From Streptomyces sp. NBC_00286 (GTDB lineage Bacteria; Actinomycetota; Actinomycetes; Streptomycetales; Streptomycetaceae): a DNA stretch of 64,000 nucleotides. This document shows, piece by piece, positions 47,892 to 56,045 of the stretch (position 1 is the stretch's first letter; each line of letters begins with the position of its first letter). The position numbers and the translations under genes were made by a program. The notes under the pieces were generated by a model. That model made no database searches. It saw only the letters and a list, made by a program, of their open reading frames with translations, and was not told where the DNA came from. The stretch is from positions 8,935,501-8,999,500 of the forward strand of contig NZ_CP108054.1 in NCBI RefSeq assembly GCF_036173125.1. Direction: 5' to 3'.

Positions 47892-49603
47892 GACAGCACC
47901 GCCGCGCGGTACGCCTCGTGACGGCGTACCAGATCGGTGTGCGGGGCCGAGTCGGTGATCCGGCCGTCGTCGAGGAGTACGACCCGGTCGGTGACCGCGA
48001 GCAGCGCGGGACTGGTGGTCACGAGCACGGTGGTGCGGCCCTTGCGGATCTCCCTCAGGCCTGCCGCGATACGGGCCTCGGTCACCGCGTCGACCGCGGT
48101 GGTCGGATCGTGGACCACCAGGACGGGCCGGTCGGCCGCCAACGCGCGGGCGAGTGCGACCCGTTGACGCTGCCCGCCCGAGAGGGACCGGCCGCGCTCG
48201 CTGACCTTCGTGTCCTCGCCGTCCGGCAGGGTCTGCGCGACCTGAGCCACACCGGCCGCGACCATCGCCGACTCCGGATCGACGGATACTGAGTCGGCTC
48301 CGGCTCCGGCGATGACGGCGGCCGTGACGTTCTCGCGGACGGTGCCCTCGAAGAGGTCCGCGTCGTGCTCGGCCACCAGCAGGCTCGTACGCAACTCGGC
48401 GGGATCCAGGTCGCGCAGGGGTACGCCGTCCAGTTCGACCGTTCCGGCTTCGGGGTCGGTCTGCCGGGACAGGCAGCGCAGCAGGTCGGCGGCGTGCGCG
48501 GGGTCGGTCGCGACCACGCCGAGGAGTTCGCCGGGTGCGATGTCCAGGTCCACCTCGCGCAGCCCGCCATGGCTGAGCCCGCTCAGCCGGACCGCGCCGC
48601 GCACCTGCTGCGGCAGGCTCCGGCCGCCGGACGTGACGGCTTGCGGAGTGGCCAGCACCTCCGCGATCCGGGCGGCCGAGGCCCGGCCCTGGGCGAACTC
48701 GGCGTTGACCCAGGCCAGCGTCTCCAGCGGTCCGAGCAGGAAGAGCGCGAGGCCGACCGCCGACACCAACTGGCCAAGGCTGATGCTGCCTTGGGCGGCC
48801 AGTCGGCCACCGACCAGTGCGACTACGGCGATCAGACAGCCCGTCAGCGCCAGGACCATGCCGTTCTGGAAGGCCTGAGCGCGAGCGGCCCGCAAGGTCG
48901 CTTTCAGGGAGTCACGGCTGGTGGTGCGGTAACGGGCGATGGCCGTCGACTCGCCGCCGATGCCCTTCAGGATCCGCAGTCCGGCCACCAGGTCGGCGGC
49001 CACCGCCGAGGCATGCGCCGCCCGCTCCTGCTCGGCCTCGCTGCGGCTCTCCAGCGGCTTGCTCAGCAGATGCCCGAGCCAGAGCAGGATGGGCGTGCCG
49101 AGCAGCACGACCAGACCGAGCAGCACCGACGTACGCAGCAGGACGACGGCACAGGTGAGCAGGCCCATCAGTGCCGAAATCCCGAACATCAGCGCCAAGT
49201 TGACGACGCCGACCCGCTTGGCGTCCTCGGTCGCGATGCTGGCGAGCGCTCCGGGCAGCCGGCCCTCCTCCGCCCCGCCGCCGGGGTCCAGGACCCTTCG
49301 TACGAGCGTGATGCGCAGCGCGTGTTCGGCCTGAACTGAGGCCCGTTCACCGGACCAGGCGCCTATGCGGAAGCTCAACGCCAGGCCCACGTACACCACG
49401 GCGAGGATCGCCAGCCAGAGGAGCAGGGCGCCGGTGTCGGAGTCGGTGACGGCCTGGTCGATCACGATGCCGATCAGGACCGGCACCAGTGCCTCGCCGA
49501 TCTGGTGCCCGGAACCGAGGAGAGAGCCGAGCGCGACGAAGCGTCGCTGACCTCTGACCGCGTCCCTCAGGACGTCCCGTCCCGACGGATTTGAAGGACC
49601 CAC
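47888..49603 (-). CDS. ABC exporter half-transporter 1 (siderophore export)
   Basis: This 571-residue transporter has a six-helix membrane domain and a C-terminal ATPase. The ATPase signature is canonical (RSLSGGQRQRVALARAL), but the Walker A region reads VVATDPAHAADLLR, which lacks the GxxGxGKS/T P-loop, and the position after Walker B is altered (LVVHDPTTAVDAVT). The partner has an intact Walker A with a degenerate signature, so the two complement each other as a heterodimer. GTG 49603 has GGAGGGG seven bases upstream and is preferred over the in-frame TTG 49627. It is first in the operon behind the iron box at 49638. Confidence 0.88.
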   Translation of the reverse strand: MGPSNPSGRDVLRDAVRGQRRFVALGSLLGSGHQIGEALVPVLIGIVIDQAVTDSDTGALLLWLAILAVVYVGLALSFRIGAWSGERASVQAEHALRITLVRRVLDPGGGAEEGRLPGALASIATEDAKRVGVVNLALMFGISALMGLLTCAVVLLRTSVLLGLVVLLGTPILLWLGHLLSKPLESRSEAEQERAAHASAVAADLVAGLRILKGIGGESTAIARYRTTSRDSLKATLRAARAQAFQNGMVLALTGCLIAVVALVGGRLAAQGSISLGQLVSAVGLALFLLGPLETLAWVNAEFAQGRASAARIAEVLATPQAVTSGGRSLPQQVRGAVRLSGLSHGGLREVDLDIAPGELLGVVATDPAHAADLLRCLSRQTDPEAGTVELDGVPLRDLDPAELRTSLLVAEHDADLFEGTVRENVTAAVIAGAGADSVSVDPESAMVAAGVAQVAQTLPDGEDTKVSERGRSLSGGQRQRVALARALAADRPVLVVHDPTTAVDAVTEARIAAGLREIRKGRTTVLVTTSPALLAVTDRVVLLDDGRITDSAPHTDLVRRHEAYRAAVLS

Positions 49604-49637
49604 CCGTACCCCTCCGGGATCGGACAAAGAGAAAAAC

Positions 49638-49656
49638 CTAGGTGAGGCTACCCTAA
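49638..49656. promoter_or_regulatory. Iron box for the exporter/binding-protein operon
   Basis: CTAGGTGAGGCTACCCTAA matches the DmdR/IdeR consensus with few changes. It lies about 35 bp upstream of the first exporter start on the minus strand. Confidence 0.82.
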
Positions 49657-49756
49657 GTCAAAGTGTCTGCCCAGCCCGGGGCGCGCACCCGGCCGCCCCG
49701 GGCGCCGTCCGACGGCACGCGCGCGCGTGCCGTCGTCACGACGATGAACCGCCCTT

Positions 49757-51163
49757 TCAGGCCGAGGAATTGGCCGAGACGCTGGCCCTGGAATCGGCGG
49801 CGGAGTCCGCGAGAGCACCGGCGGCGGAATGGATCCCTGCTTCCGCGTCACTCGCCTTGTGGCTGAGCAGCGAATCGAGAATCTCGCCCGAGCGCACGGC
49901 GGTTGTGGACAGCAGGGTCGAGGTGAGACCGTGCGTGTGCTCGGTCGCGCCCTGCAGATAGATGCCCGCCGTGACCTCGGGCGCGGCCTCCACGCGATGG
50001 TCGCGGCCCACGCGTACGGCGTCGTCATCGTCCCGCAGGCACAACTTCGCCGTCCTGCCCAGCAGTTGGTCGAGATCCCTGGGCCGGTAGCCGGTCGCAT
50101 GGACCAGCAGGTCGGCGGAGAGCACCTCCCGCTCGCCCGTGGGGAGGAACTCGACGGTGACGTCCAGGCGGTCGTCCAGCGTGCGGACGTCCCGGATGCG
50201 GGAGACGTTGCGCATCGTCAGCCGTTCGTGGCCCTGGACCTTCTCGCGGTACATGGTCGCGTACAGCGACTCGATCAAGTCCATGTCGACCACCGAGTAG
50301 TTGGTGCTGCGGTGGTAGTCGACCAGGGACTGCTTCACCTCCGGCTTGGCCTGGAAGTAGACGTCCACGGCCTCCGGGTCGAAGATCCGGTTGGCGAAGG
50401 GACTGTCGTCGGCGGGGGTGTACCCGTACTTGGCGAAGACCGCGCAGACCTCCGCCTCGGGGAAGGAGCGGTGCAGATAGTCGACCGCCTCCGCGGCGCT
50501 CTGACCGGCTCCGAGGACCAGGATACGGCCCACCGAAGCGCCGGCGTCGTTCAACTCGCTTACGCGCGGCACCAGTTCGCTGTTGTGCCAGATACGGTCC
50601 GACAGCTCGGTGCCCGGCGGGAGATGGGGCTCGAGGCCGACGGCCACCGAGATGTTCCGGGCCCTGCGCACGACGGTGCGCTCCGGGTCGCCGGGTACTC
50701 GGCTGATGACATCGAACCAGCGGACCTCGCCGTTCTCGGCCAGTACCGGCTCTACGGACAGGACTTCGGCGCCGTAGTCGACCTGGTGGGCGATCCGGGC
50801 GGCGGCCCACTCGAAGTACTCGTGGAACTCGATCCGCAGCGGGAAAAGCGTCTTCGCGTTGAGGAAGTCCACGAGTCTGCCGCGCTCCCGCAGGAAGCAC
50901 AGGAAGCTGAAGTCGCTGGTCGGATTGCGCATCGTGACAAGGTCCTTGAGGAAGGACACCTGCATCGTGGCATCGTCGATGAGCATGCCACGGTGCCAGC
51001 CGAAGGACGGCTGGCGCTCCAGGAACCGGGCTCGAAGGCGCTGGTCGGGGGCGGCTCGGGAGTTGTGTTCCTCAACCGCGATGGCCAGCGCGAGATTTGA
51101 CGGGCCAAAACCTACGCCGATCAGATCGTGGATGGCGTCCGGTTCGTCGTGCAGTGCGTTCAC
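49757..51163 (-). CDS. L-ornithine N5-monooxygenase (CchB/PvdA family)
   Basis: This is a 468-residue FAD- and NADPH-dependent hydroxylase that makes N5-hydroxyornithine, the hydroxamate precursor. It shows the FAD motif GVGFGPSNLALAIA near the N-terminus, SFLKDLVTMRNPTS, the NADPH motif VLGAGQSAAEAVDYL, and the C-terminal ATGYRPRDLDQLLG. GTG 51163, about nine bases after GGAAGG, is the preferred start; an in-frame GTG at 51190 lies just beside the iron box. It is transcribed divergently from the formyltransferase gene with one iron box between them. A lysine substrate is possible by family, but the hydroxyornithine code in NRPS module 3 supports ornithine. Confidence 0.95.
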   Translation of the reverse strand: MNALHDEPDAIHDLIGVGFGPSNLALAIAVEEHNSRAAPDQRLRARFLERQPSFGWHRGMLIDDATMQVSFLKDLVTMRNPTSDFSFLCFLRERGRLVDFLNAKTLFPLRIEFHEYFEWAAARIAHQVDYGAEVLSVEPVLAENGEVRWFDVISRVPGDPERTVVRRARNISVAVGLEPHLPPGTELSDRIWHNSELVPRVSELNDAGASVGRILVLGAGQSAAEAVDYLHRSFPEAEVCAVFAKYGYTPADDSPFANRIFDPEAVDVYFQAKPEVKQSLVDYHRSTNYSVVDMDLIESLYATMYREKVQGHERLTMRNVSRIRDVRTLDDRLDVTVEFLPTGEREVLSADLLVHATGYRPRDLDQLLGRTAKLCLRDDDDAVRVGRDHRVEAAPEVTAGIYLQGATEHTHGLTSTLLSTTAVRSGEILDSLLSHKASDAEAGIHSAAGALADSAADSRASVSANSSA

Positions 51164-51200
51164 CGCAACTTTCCTTCCCTTAGGCGCCACTGATGTTAAA

Positions 51201-51219
51201 TAAGGTTAGCCTTACCTTG
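51201..51219. promoter_or_regulatory. Bidirectional iron box (monooxygenase/formyltransferase)
   Basis: TAAGGTTAGCCTTACCTTG is a near-palindromic iron box midway between the divergent hydroxylase and formyltransferase starts (38 and 30 bp away). A single DmdR dimer pair could repress both. Confidence 0.88.
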
Positions 51220-51248
51220 CAATGGTGTGTCCTAGGAGAGGATCGAGT

Positions 51249-52196
51249 ATGCGGGTCGTCATGTTCGGCTATCAGACCTGGGGGCACCGCACCCTCCAGG
51301 CTCTGCTGGAGTCCGATCACGAGGTGGTCATGGCCGTGACCCACCCCAAGAGCGACCACGTGTACGAGAAGATCTGGGACGACTCGGTGGCCGATCTCGC
51401 CGAGAAGCACGGCATCCCGGTACTGCTCCGCAACCGCCCCGACGACCCCGAACTCCTCACCGCGCTACGGGAAGCGGAACCGGACCTGATCGTCGCCAAC
51501 AACTGGCGGACCGTACTGCCTCCCGAGGTCTTCGACCTCCCGCCGCACGGCACGCTCAACATCCACGACTCGCTGCTGCCGGCGTACGCGGGCTTCTCCC
51601 CGCTGATCTGGGCGCTGATCAACGGCGAGCGGGAAGTCGGCGTCACGGCGCACCGGATGAACGCCGAACTCGACGCGGGCGACATCCTGTTGCAGCGCGC
51701 CGTACCGGTGGGCCCCACCGACACCGTCACCGACCTGTTCCACCGCACGGTCGACCTGATCACACCGGTCGTGACCGAGTCCCTCGACCTGATCGCCTCG
51801 GGCCGCGCGCAGTGGATCCCCCAGGACCGCAGCCGCGCCAGCTTCTTCCACAAGCGTTCACTCGAGGACAGCCGCATCGACTGGACCTGGCCCGCCGAGG
51901 ACCTGGACCGCCTGGTACGCGCCCAGTGCGACCCGTACCCCAACGCCTTCACGTACCACCGCGGCGAGCGCCTGCGCATCGTCGAGGCAGCAGTATCGGA
52001 AGGCCGTTACGGCGGCACTCCGGGCCGCATCTTCATCCGCGAGGGCGACGGCGTGATCATCGTCGCAGGCGCCGAGGCGAGGAACGGCCGACTGCGCGGC
52101 CTGTGCGTGAAGCGGGTCCGCACGGAGGATGGCACGGAGCACGCGGCGACGGATTACTTCCGCACGATGGGGGGCTACCTCACGGCGAGGCCATGA
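51249..52196 (+). CDS. N5-hydroxyornithine formyltransferase (CchA-like, methionyl-tRNA formyltransferase fold)
   Basis: This 315-residue formyltransferase has the N10-formyl-tetrahydrofolate-binding Rossmann domain. It has the catalytic NIHDSLLPAYAGFSP segment (Asn and His) followed by VTAHRMNAELDAGDILLQ with the conserved Asp, then a C-terminal OB-like domain. ATG 51249 has AGGAGAGG upstream. In coelichelin-type clusters this family formylates N5-hydroxyornithine before loading on the NRPS, so one residue of the peptide is probably formyl-hydroxyornithine. It closes the cluster on the right. The REP-like repeat starts 40 bp after its stop. Confidence 0.92.
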   Translation: MRVVMFGYQTWGHRTLQALLESDHEVVMAVTHPKSDHVYEKIWDDSVADLAEKHGIPVLLRNRPDDPELLTALREAEPDLIVANNWRTVLPPEVFDLPPHGTLNIHDSLLPAYAGFSPLIWALINGEREVGVTAHRMNAELDAGDILLQRAVPVGPTDTVTDLFHRTVDLITPVVTESLDLIASGRAQWIPQDRSRASFFHKRSLEDSRIDWTWPAEDLDRLVRAQCDPYPNAFTYHRGERLRIVEAAVSEGRYGGTPGRIFIREGDGVIIVAGAEARNGRLRGLCVKRVRTEDGTEHAATDYFRTMGGYLTARP

Positions 52197-52235
52197 GATG
52201 GCATAGGCGAAGCGGTTCCGCGCCCCTCAGCGGTT

Positions 52236-52337
52236 CCGCGCCCCTGAAGGAGGCCGCAGGCCTTCCTTCAGGGGCGCGGGGCTGTGTCTATTTGCGGCTC
52301 CGCCGCGTGGGCGCGACCAGCCGCAACGGACCCGCAG
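52236..52337. repeat. Structured intergenic repeat, copy B
   Basis: This is a second copy of the element at 44775-44882, with the stem at 52236-52255 and 52259-52279 and the same tail. Where copy A has CTTAAAGG/CCTTTAAG, copy B has CTGAAGG/CCTTCAG, so both arms changed together. A short extra direct repeat, CGGTTCCGCGCCCCT, precedes it (52213 and 52231). Confidence 0.75.
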
Positions 52338-52422
52338 CCGCGAACCGCCCCACCCCGCGGAGCGAGGCCGCAGGCCATGAGGCAGAGTCGAGAACCGCAG
52401 GTTCTCGATCGAAGGGCACAGC

Positions 52423-53577
52423 ATGGTGAATACGCTCGGCGTAGCAGTCGTCGGCTTCGGCTGGATGGGACGCGTGCACACGCAGGCGTACGCCCGCCTG
52501 CCGCACCACTTCCCGCAACTGCCCCTGCGCCCCGAACTGGTCACCGTCGCGGACGAGGTGCCCGGCCGGGCCGAGGAGGCGGCAGAGCGCTACGGCTTCG
52601 CGTCCGCCGTCCGCGACTGGCGAGAGGTGGCCGCCGACCCGCGGGTGCGCGCGGTGAGCATCACCGCCCCCAACTTCCTGCATCGCGAGATCGGCGTGGC
52701 GATGGCCGAGGCCGGCAAGCACATCTGGATCGAGAAGCCGGTGGGCCTGACCGCCGAGGACGCCAGGGCCGTAGCCGACGCCCTCGGCAAGGGCGGCCTC
52801 CAGGGCGCCGTCGGCTTCAACTACCGCAACGCGCCCGCCGTCGAGGCCGCCCGCGCACTGGTCGCCGCCGGCGAGATCGGCACGGTCACCCACGTACGCA
52901 TCCGGCTGTTCAGCGACTACGCGGCCCACCCCGAGGGCGCCCTGACCTGGCGGTACGAGCGGGAACGCGGGGGTGGCGGGGTGCTCGGCGACCTGGCCTC
53001 ACACGGCGTCGACCTGGCCCGTTTCCTGCTCGGGGAGATCACCTCCCTGACCGCAGACACCGCCGTCTTCATCCCCGAGCGGGCCCGCCCCACCGGCGCC
53101 ACCGCCGGTCACACCCTGGCCTCCGGCGGCGAACTCGGCCCGGTGGAGAACGAGGACTACGTCAACTGCCTCCTCCGTTTCGCCTCCGGCGCCCGCGGCG
53201 TCCTGGAGGCAAGCCGCGTCTCGGTCGGCGAGCAGAACAACTACGGCTTCGAGATCCACGGCACCACCGGCGCGGTCTCCTGGGACTACCGGCGCATGGG
53301 AGAACTCACCGTCAGCCGCGGCACCAGCTACCAGGACCAGCCCATGAGCACCCTGTACGTAGGCCCCGGCCACGGCGAGTACGCCGCCTTCCAGCCGGGC
53401 TCGGCCAACAGCATGGGCTACGACGACCTCAAGGTCATCGAGGCGTACCACTTCCTGCGCTCGATCGCCGAAGGCACCCCGTACGGCCCGACGGCCGCTG
53501 ACGCCGTGGCGAGCGCGGCGGCGCTGGACGCCATGGCACGCTCCGTCGAACAGGGAACGTGGGTGAGCTTGGCATGA
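52423..53577 (+). CDS. Gfo/Idh/MocA-family NAD(P)-dependent oxidoreductase
   Basis: This 384-residue sugar or inositol dehydrogenase-like protein has an N-terminal Rossmann domain (GVAVVGFGWMGRVHTQAY). The family EKP motif is in IWIEKPVGLTAEDA, followed by GFNYRNAP and a C-terminal alpha/beta domain with GVLGDLASHGVDLARFLLG, which holds the usual catalytic His region. No signal peptide is seen. A short hairpin (GAGAACC..GGTTCTC, 52389-52405) lies just before the ribosome-binding region. It follows the siderophore cluster but is separated by the structured repeat, so it is probably an independent sugar-metabolism gene. Confidence 0.9.
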   Translation: MVNTLGVAVVGFGWMGRVHTQAYARLPHHFPQLPLRPELVTVADEVPGRAEEAAERYGFASAVRDWREVAADPRVRAVSITAPNFLHREIGVAMAEAGKHIWIEKPVGLTAEDARAVADALGKGGLQGAVGFNYRNAPAVEAARALVAAGEIGTVTHVRIRLFSDYAAHPEGALTWRYERERGGGGVLGDLASHGVDLARFLLGEITSLTADTAVFIPERARPTGATAGHTLASGGELGPVENEDYVNCLLRFASGARGVLEASRVSVGEQNNYGFEIHGTTGAVSWDYRRMGELTVSRGTSYQDQPMSTLYVGPGHGEYAAFQPGSANSMGYDDLKVIEAYHFLRSIAEGTPYGPTAADAVASAAALDAMARSVEQGTWVSLA

Positions 53578-53639
53578 GGACTGGCTGATCGGCGCGGTGG
53601 CCTTTCTGTTCCCGCACGCCGTCCTCGGAGTGCGGCTGG

Positions 53640-53780
53640 ATGCTCAGTCCGGGGCGGAGCGGCTACTCCCACACCACCACATTCCGTCGCACCGGCGCCT
53701 TCGTGGGGCCGGAGGCGAACAGTTCCGGTGAGTGGGCGCGGATGCGTTCGATGTCGCTGAACACCGAGCGCAGGGGGGCG
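53640..53780 (-). pseudogene. C-terminal coding remnant, unidentified
   Basis: About 38 codons ending in a stop read PLRSVFSDIERIRAHSPELF and SGPTKAPVRRNVVVWE, with strong third-position GC bias, so it looks like real coding sequence. Nothing upstream continues the frame. I do not recognise the family. It borders the 88-bp repeat region and other relics. Confidence 0.45.
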
Positions 53781-53998
53781 TGTTGGCGGTTTTGCTGAGT
53801 TTTCCTGCATGAATCGGGTGTGGCCCGGGGTGCGTGTCTTTGTGCGGTGGTCGGTCGTTAGGTCGACCGGGTGCGGGAGTACGCCGGGTTCGGGGCCATG
53901 GAGGGGGTGGTGGGTGTGGGCCGGTTGGTGGCGACGGCGACATGCTCTGCCACCGGCTTCCACCACGTGCGCGCCACCGAACTCCACATCCTCACCCC

Positions 53999-54087
53999 GA
54001 GGTTCGGACCCCACTGTGACGGCACACGGCCACGCCGCGCCCGAAAAGCCTGAAACCCTCAGGCACACACAGAGTTCCCGAGACGCT
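53999..54087. repeat. Dispersed ~88-bp repeat, copy 2
   Basis: Nearly identical to 91-177. Its right edge coincides with the point where GntR homology stops on the minus strand, immediately after the RTPVRE part of the helix-turn-helix. That suggests insertion of, or recombination at, the repeat. The terminator-like stem GCCTGA..TCAGGC followed by TTTT is present on the minus strand. Confidence 0.7.
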
Positions 54088-54230
54088 CTCCCGTACCGGC
54101 GTGCGGCTTACCCAGAGCGACGCCGCCAGTTCGTTCTCCGACAGGGCGGCGTCGGGCGGGAGTTCGAGGGCAGAACCATCTGACGCAACGTCGCGTAGGT
54201 CGCGCGCCAGATCGCCGGAGCGACCGTCAT
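54088..54230 (-). pseudogene. GntR-family regulator, N-terminal remnant
   Basis: From an ATG at 54230 the minus strand reads MTVAPAIWRATYATLRQMV. After a frameshift near 54170 it continues LELPPDAALSENELAASLWVSRTPVRES, the winged-helix of a GntR repressor. Homology ends exactly where the 88-bp repeat begins. A Trp replaces the usual Gly in the recognition helix. It was plausibly the regulator of the adjacent glucarate dehydratase gene, since GntR proteins often control hexarate catabolism (inferred). Confidence 0.7.
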
Positions 54231-54495
54231 GCTCGCTGAGTACGCCCCCGTAAGGCGGCGCGGGCTGATCTCCTCGCTGGTGTCGCTCGGCACCAACTCA
54301 GATCGGCTCGTACCGCATCGTCGAGGAGATCGACGATGCGCTGGTCGCCCTGCGCGACGGCTGGATGTGTCACCGGTGATCAGCCACCGCTTCCCGCTGG
54401 ACCGGGCCGCGCAGGCACTGGCCGTCGCCGCCGACCCGACGAGCGCCAGCAGCAAGGTGATGCTGCGTCTGGCCGATGGACCGCCGGGTGCCTGA
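54231..54495 (+). pseudogene. Fused relics: possible MFS fragment and zinc alcohol dehydrogenase C-terminus
   Basis: The first ~70 bp reads AEYAPVRRRGLISSLVSLGT, which resembles an MFS transporter loop (tentative). From about 54300 it reads GSYRIVEEIDDALVALRDG. After a one-base frameshift it continues DVSPVISHRFPLDRAAQALA and SSKVMLRLADG, the C-terminal end of medium-chain zinc dehydrogenases, with a stop at 54493-54495. Neither piece can make a working protein. The region is a deletion scar upstream of glucarate dehydratase. Confidence 0.6.
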
Positions 54496-54513
54496 CACCC
54501 CTCGGCTCGGCCA

Positions 54514-54543
54514 TTGACCAGATCGCGTTCACGAGCCTAGCCT
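54514..54543 (+). promoter_or_regulatory. Possible gudD promoter
   Basis: TTGACC (54514-54519) and TAGCCT (54538-54543) are spaced by 18 bp and lie about 105 bp before the glucarate dehydratase start. The intervening leader holds a weak inverted repeat (ACATG..CATGT, 54555-54575) that could be an operator. Confidence 0.4.
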
Positions 54544-54646
54544 CCATTTTCATACATGGACGTTGTCTTCATGTGAGGACAGTGACCGGCGTACTGGCCG
54601 TCGAATGGGCCCCGGACGTCCTCGACCTGTGGAGCGGAGACCAGTC

Positions 54647-55975
54647 ATGAGCCAGCCCACCGTCACCAAGTTCTCCGTCTTCCCGGTCGCCGGCCGGGAC
54701 TCCATGGAGCTCAACCTCTCCGGCGCTCACGGCCCGTACTTCACGCGAAACGTCGTCGTGCTCGAGGACTCCGAGGGGCGTACGGGACTGGGGGAGGTGC
54801 CAGGCGGCGAGAAGATCACGCAGACACTGCGGGACGCCGAATCCCTCGTCGTCGATGCACGCGTGGGCGACTACAAGCGCGTCCTGCGGGCCATCGGAGA
54901 CCGATTCGCGGACCGCGACTCGGGCGGCAGAGGCGGCCAGACCTTCGATCTGCGCACCACCGTGCACGCCGTCACCGCCGTCGAGTCGGCGCTTCTGGAC
55001 CTCCTCGGGCAACACCTGGAGGTGCCCGTCGCCGCGCTCCTCGGCGACGGGAAGCAGCGCGATTCCGTACGGGTCCTCGGATACCTCTTCTACGTCGGCG
55101 ACCCCGACCGCACCGACCTCGACTACGTACGCGAAGCCGGCTCAGCCGTGGACTGGTACCGGATCCGGCACGAGGAGGCCCTGACCCCCGAGGCGATCGT
55201 CCGCCAGGCCGAGGCGACCTACGACCTGTACGGCTTCCGGGACTTCAAGCTCAAGGGCGGCGTCCTGCCCGGGAACGAGGAGGTCAAGGCCGTACGGGCG
55301 CTCAAAGAACGCTTCCCGGAAGCCCGGATCACCCTTGACCCGAACGGCGCCTGGTCCCTGCGTGAAGCCGTCGAACTGTGCAAGCCGCTGGTCGGCACCC
55401 TCGCCTACGCCGAGGACCCGTGCGGACCCGAGGGCGGCTACTCGGGGCGGGAGATCCTCGCGGAGTTCCGCCGGGCCACCGGGCTCCCCACGGCGACCAA
55501 CATGATTGCCACGGACTGGCGCGAGCTGACCCACGCCCTGGCCCTCCAGTCGGTCTCCATCCCTCTCGCCGACCCGCACTTCTGGACGATGCAGGGGTCG
55601 GTACGGGTCGCCCAGCTCTGCGACGCGATGGGCCTGACCTGGGGCTGCCACTCCAACAACCACTTCGACATCTCCCTGGCGATGATGGCCCACTGCGGTG
55701 CCGCCGCGCCCGGCGAGTACAACGCCCTCGACACGCACTGGATCTGGCAGGAGGGCCTGGAACGCCTGACCACCGACCCCCCGCGGATCGCCGGCGGCGA
55801 GGTCGCCGTCCCCGACACCCCCGGCCTCGGCATCCACCTCGACAATGACCGCCTCCTCGCGGCCCACGACCTCTACCGGGAGAAGAACCTGTCGGGCCGA
55901 GACGACGTCCTCGCGATGCGATACCTGGTCAAGGACTGGGCCTTCGACAGCAAGCGGCCCAGTCTCGTGCGCTGA
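54647..55975 (+). CDS. gudD: Glucarate dehydratase (enolase superfamily)
   Basis: This 442-residue enzyme converts D-glucarate to 5-keto-4-deoxyglucarate. Family features are the N-terminal capping domain, the [11 protein letters not shown] strand carrying the KxK base region, the metal ligand region [37 protein letters not shown], and the C-terminal [15 protein letters not shown] with the catalytic His. The ATG at 54647 follows GGAGCGGAGA. Its upstream partners (GntR regulator, possible transporter, dehydrogenase) are only relics, so the gene may be a survivor of a larger hexarate operon. It fits the uronic-acid theme of region 1, because galacturonate or glucuronate can be oxidised to hexarates. 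Confidence 0.93.
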   Translation: MSQPTVTKFSVFPVAGRDSMELNLSGAHGPYFTRNVVVLEDSEGRTGLGEVPGGEKITQTLRDAESLVVDARVGDYKRVLRAIGDRFADRDSGGRGGQTFDLRTTVHAVTAVESALLDLLGQHLEVPVAALLGDGKQRDSVRVLGYLFYVGDPDRTDLDYVREAGSAVDWYRIRHEEALTPEAIVRQAEATYDLYGFRDFKLKGGVLPGNEEVKAVRALKERFPEARITLDPNGAWSLREAVELCKPLVGTLAYAEDPCGPEGGYSGREILAEFRRATGLPTATNMIATDWRELTHALALQSVSIPLADPHFWTMQGSVRVAQLCDAMGLTWGCHSNNHFDISLAMMAHCGAAAPGEYNALDTHWIWQEGLERLTTDPPRIAGGEVAVPDTPGLGIHLDNDRLLAAHDLYREKNLSGRDDVLAMRYLVKDWAFDSKRPSLVR

Positions 55976-56045
55976 ACCCTCGGGTGGTTCGTGGTCGCGA
56001 GGCGGTCAGCCGTCGGCGCGTACGAAGACGGGAGCGGTTGACGGC

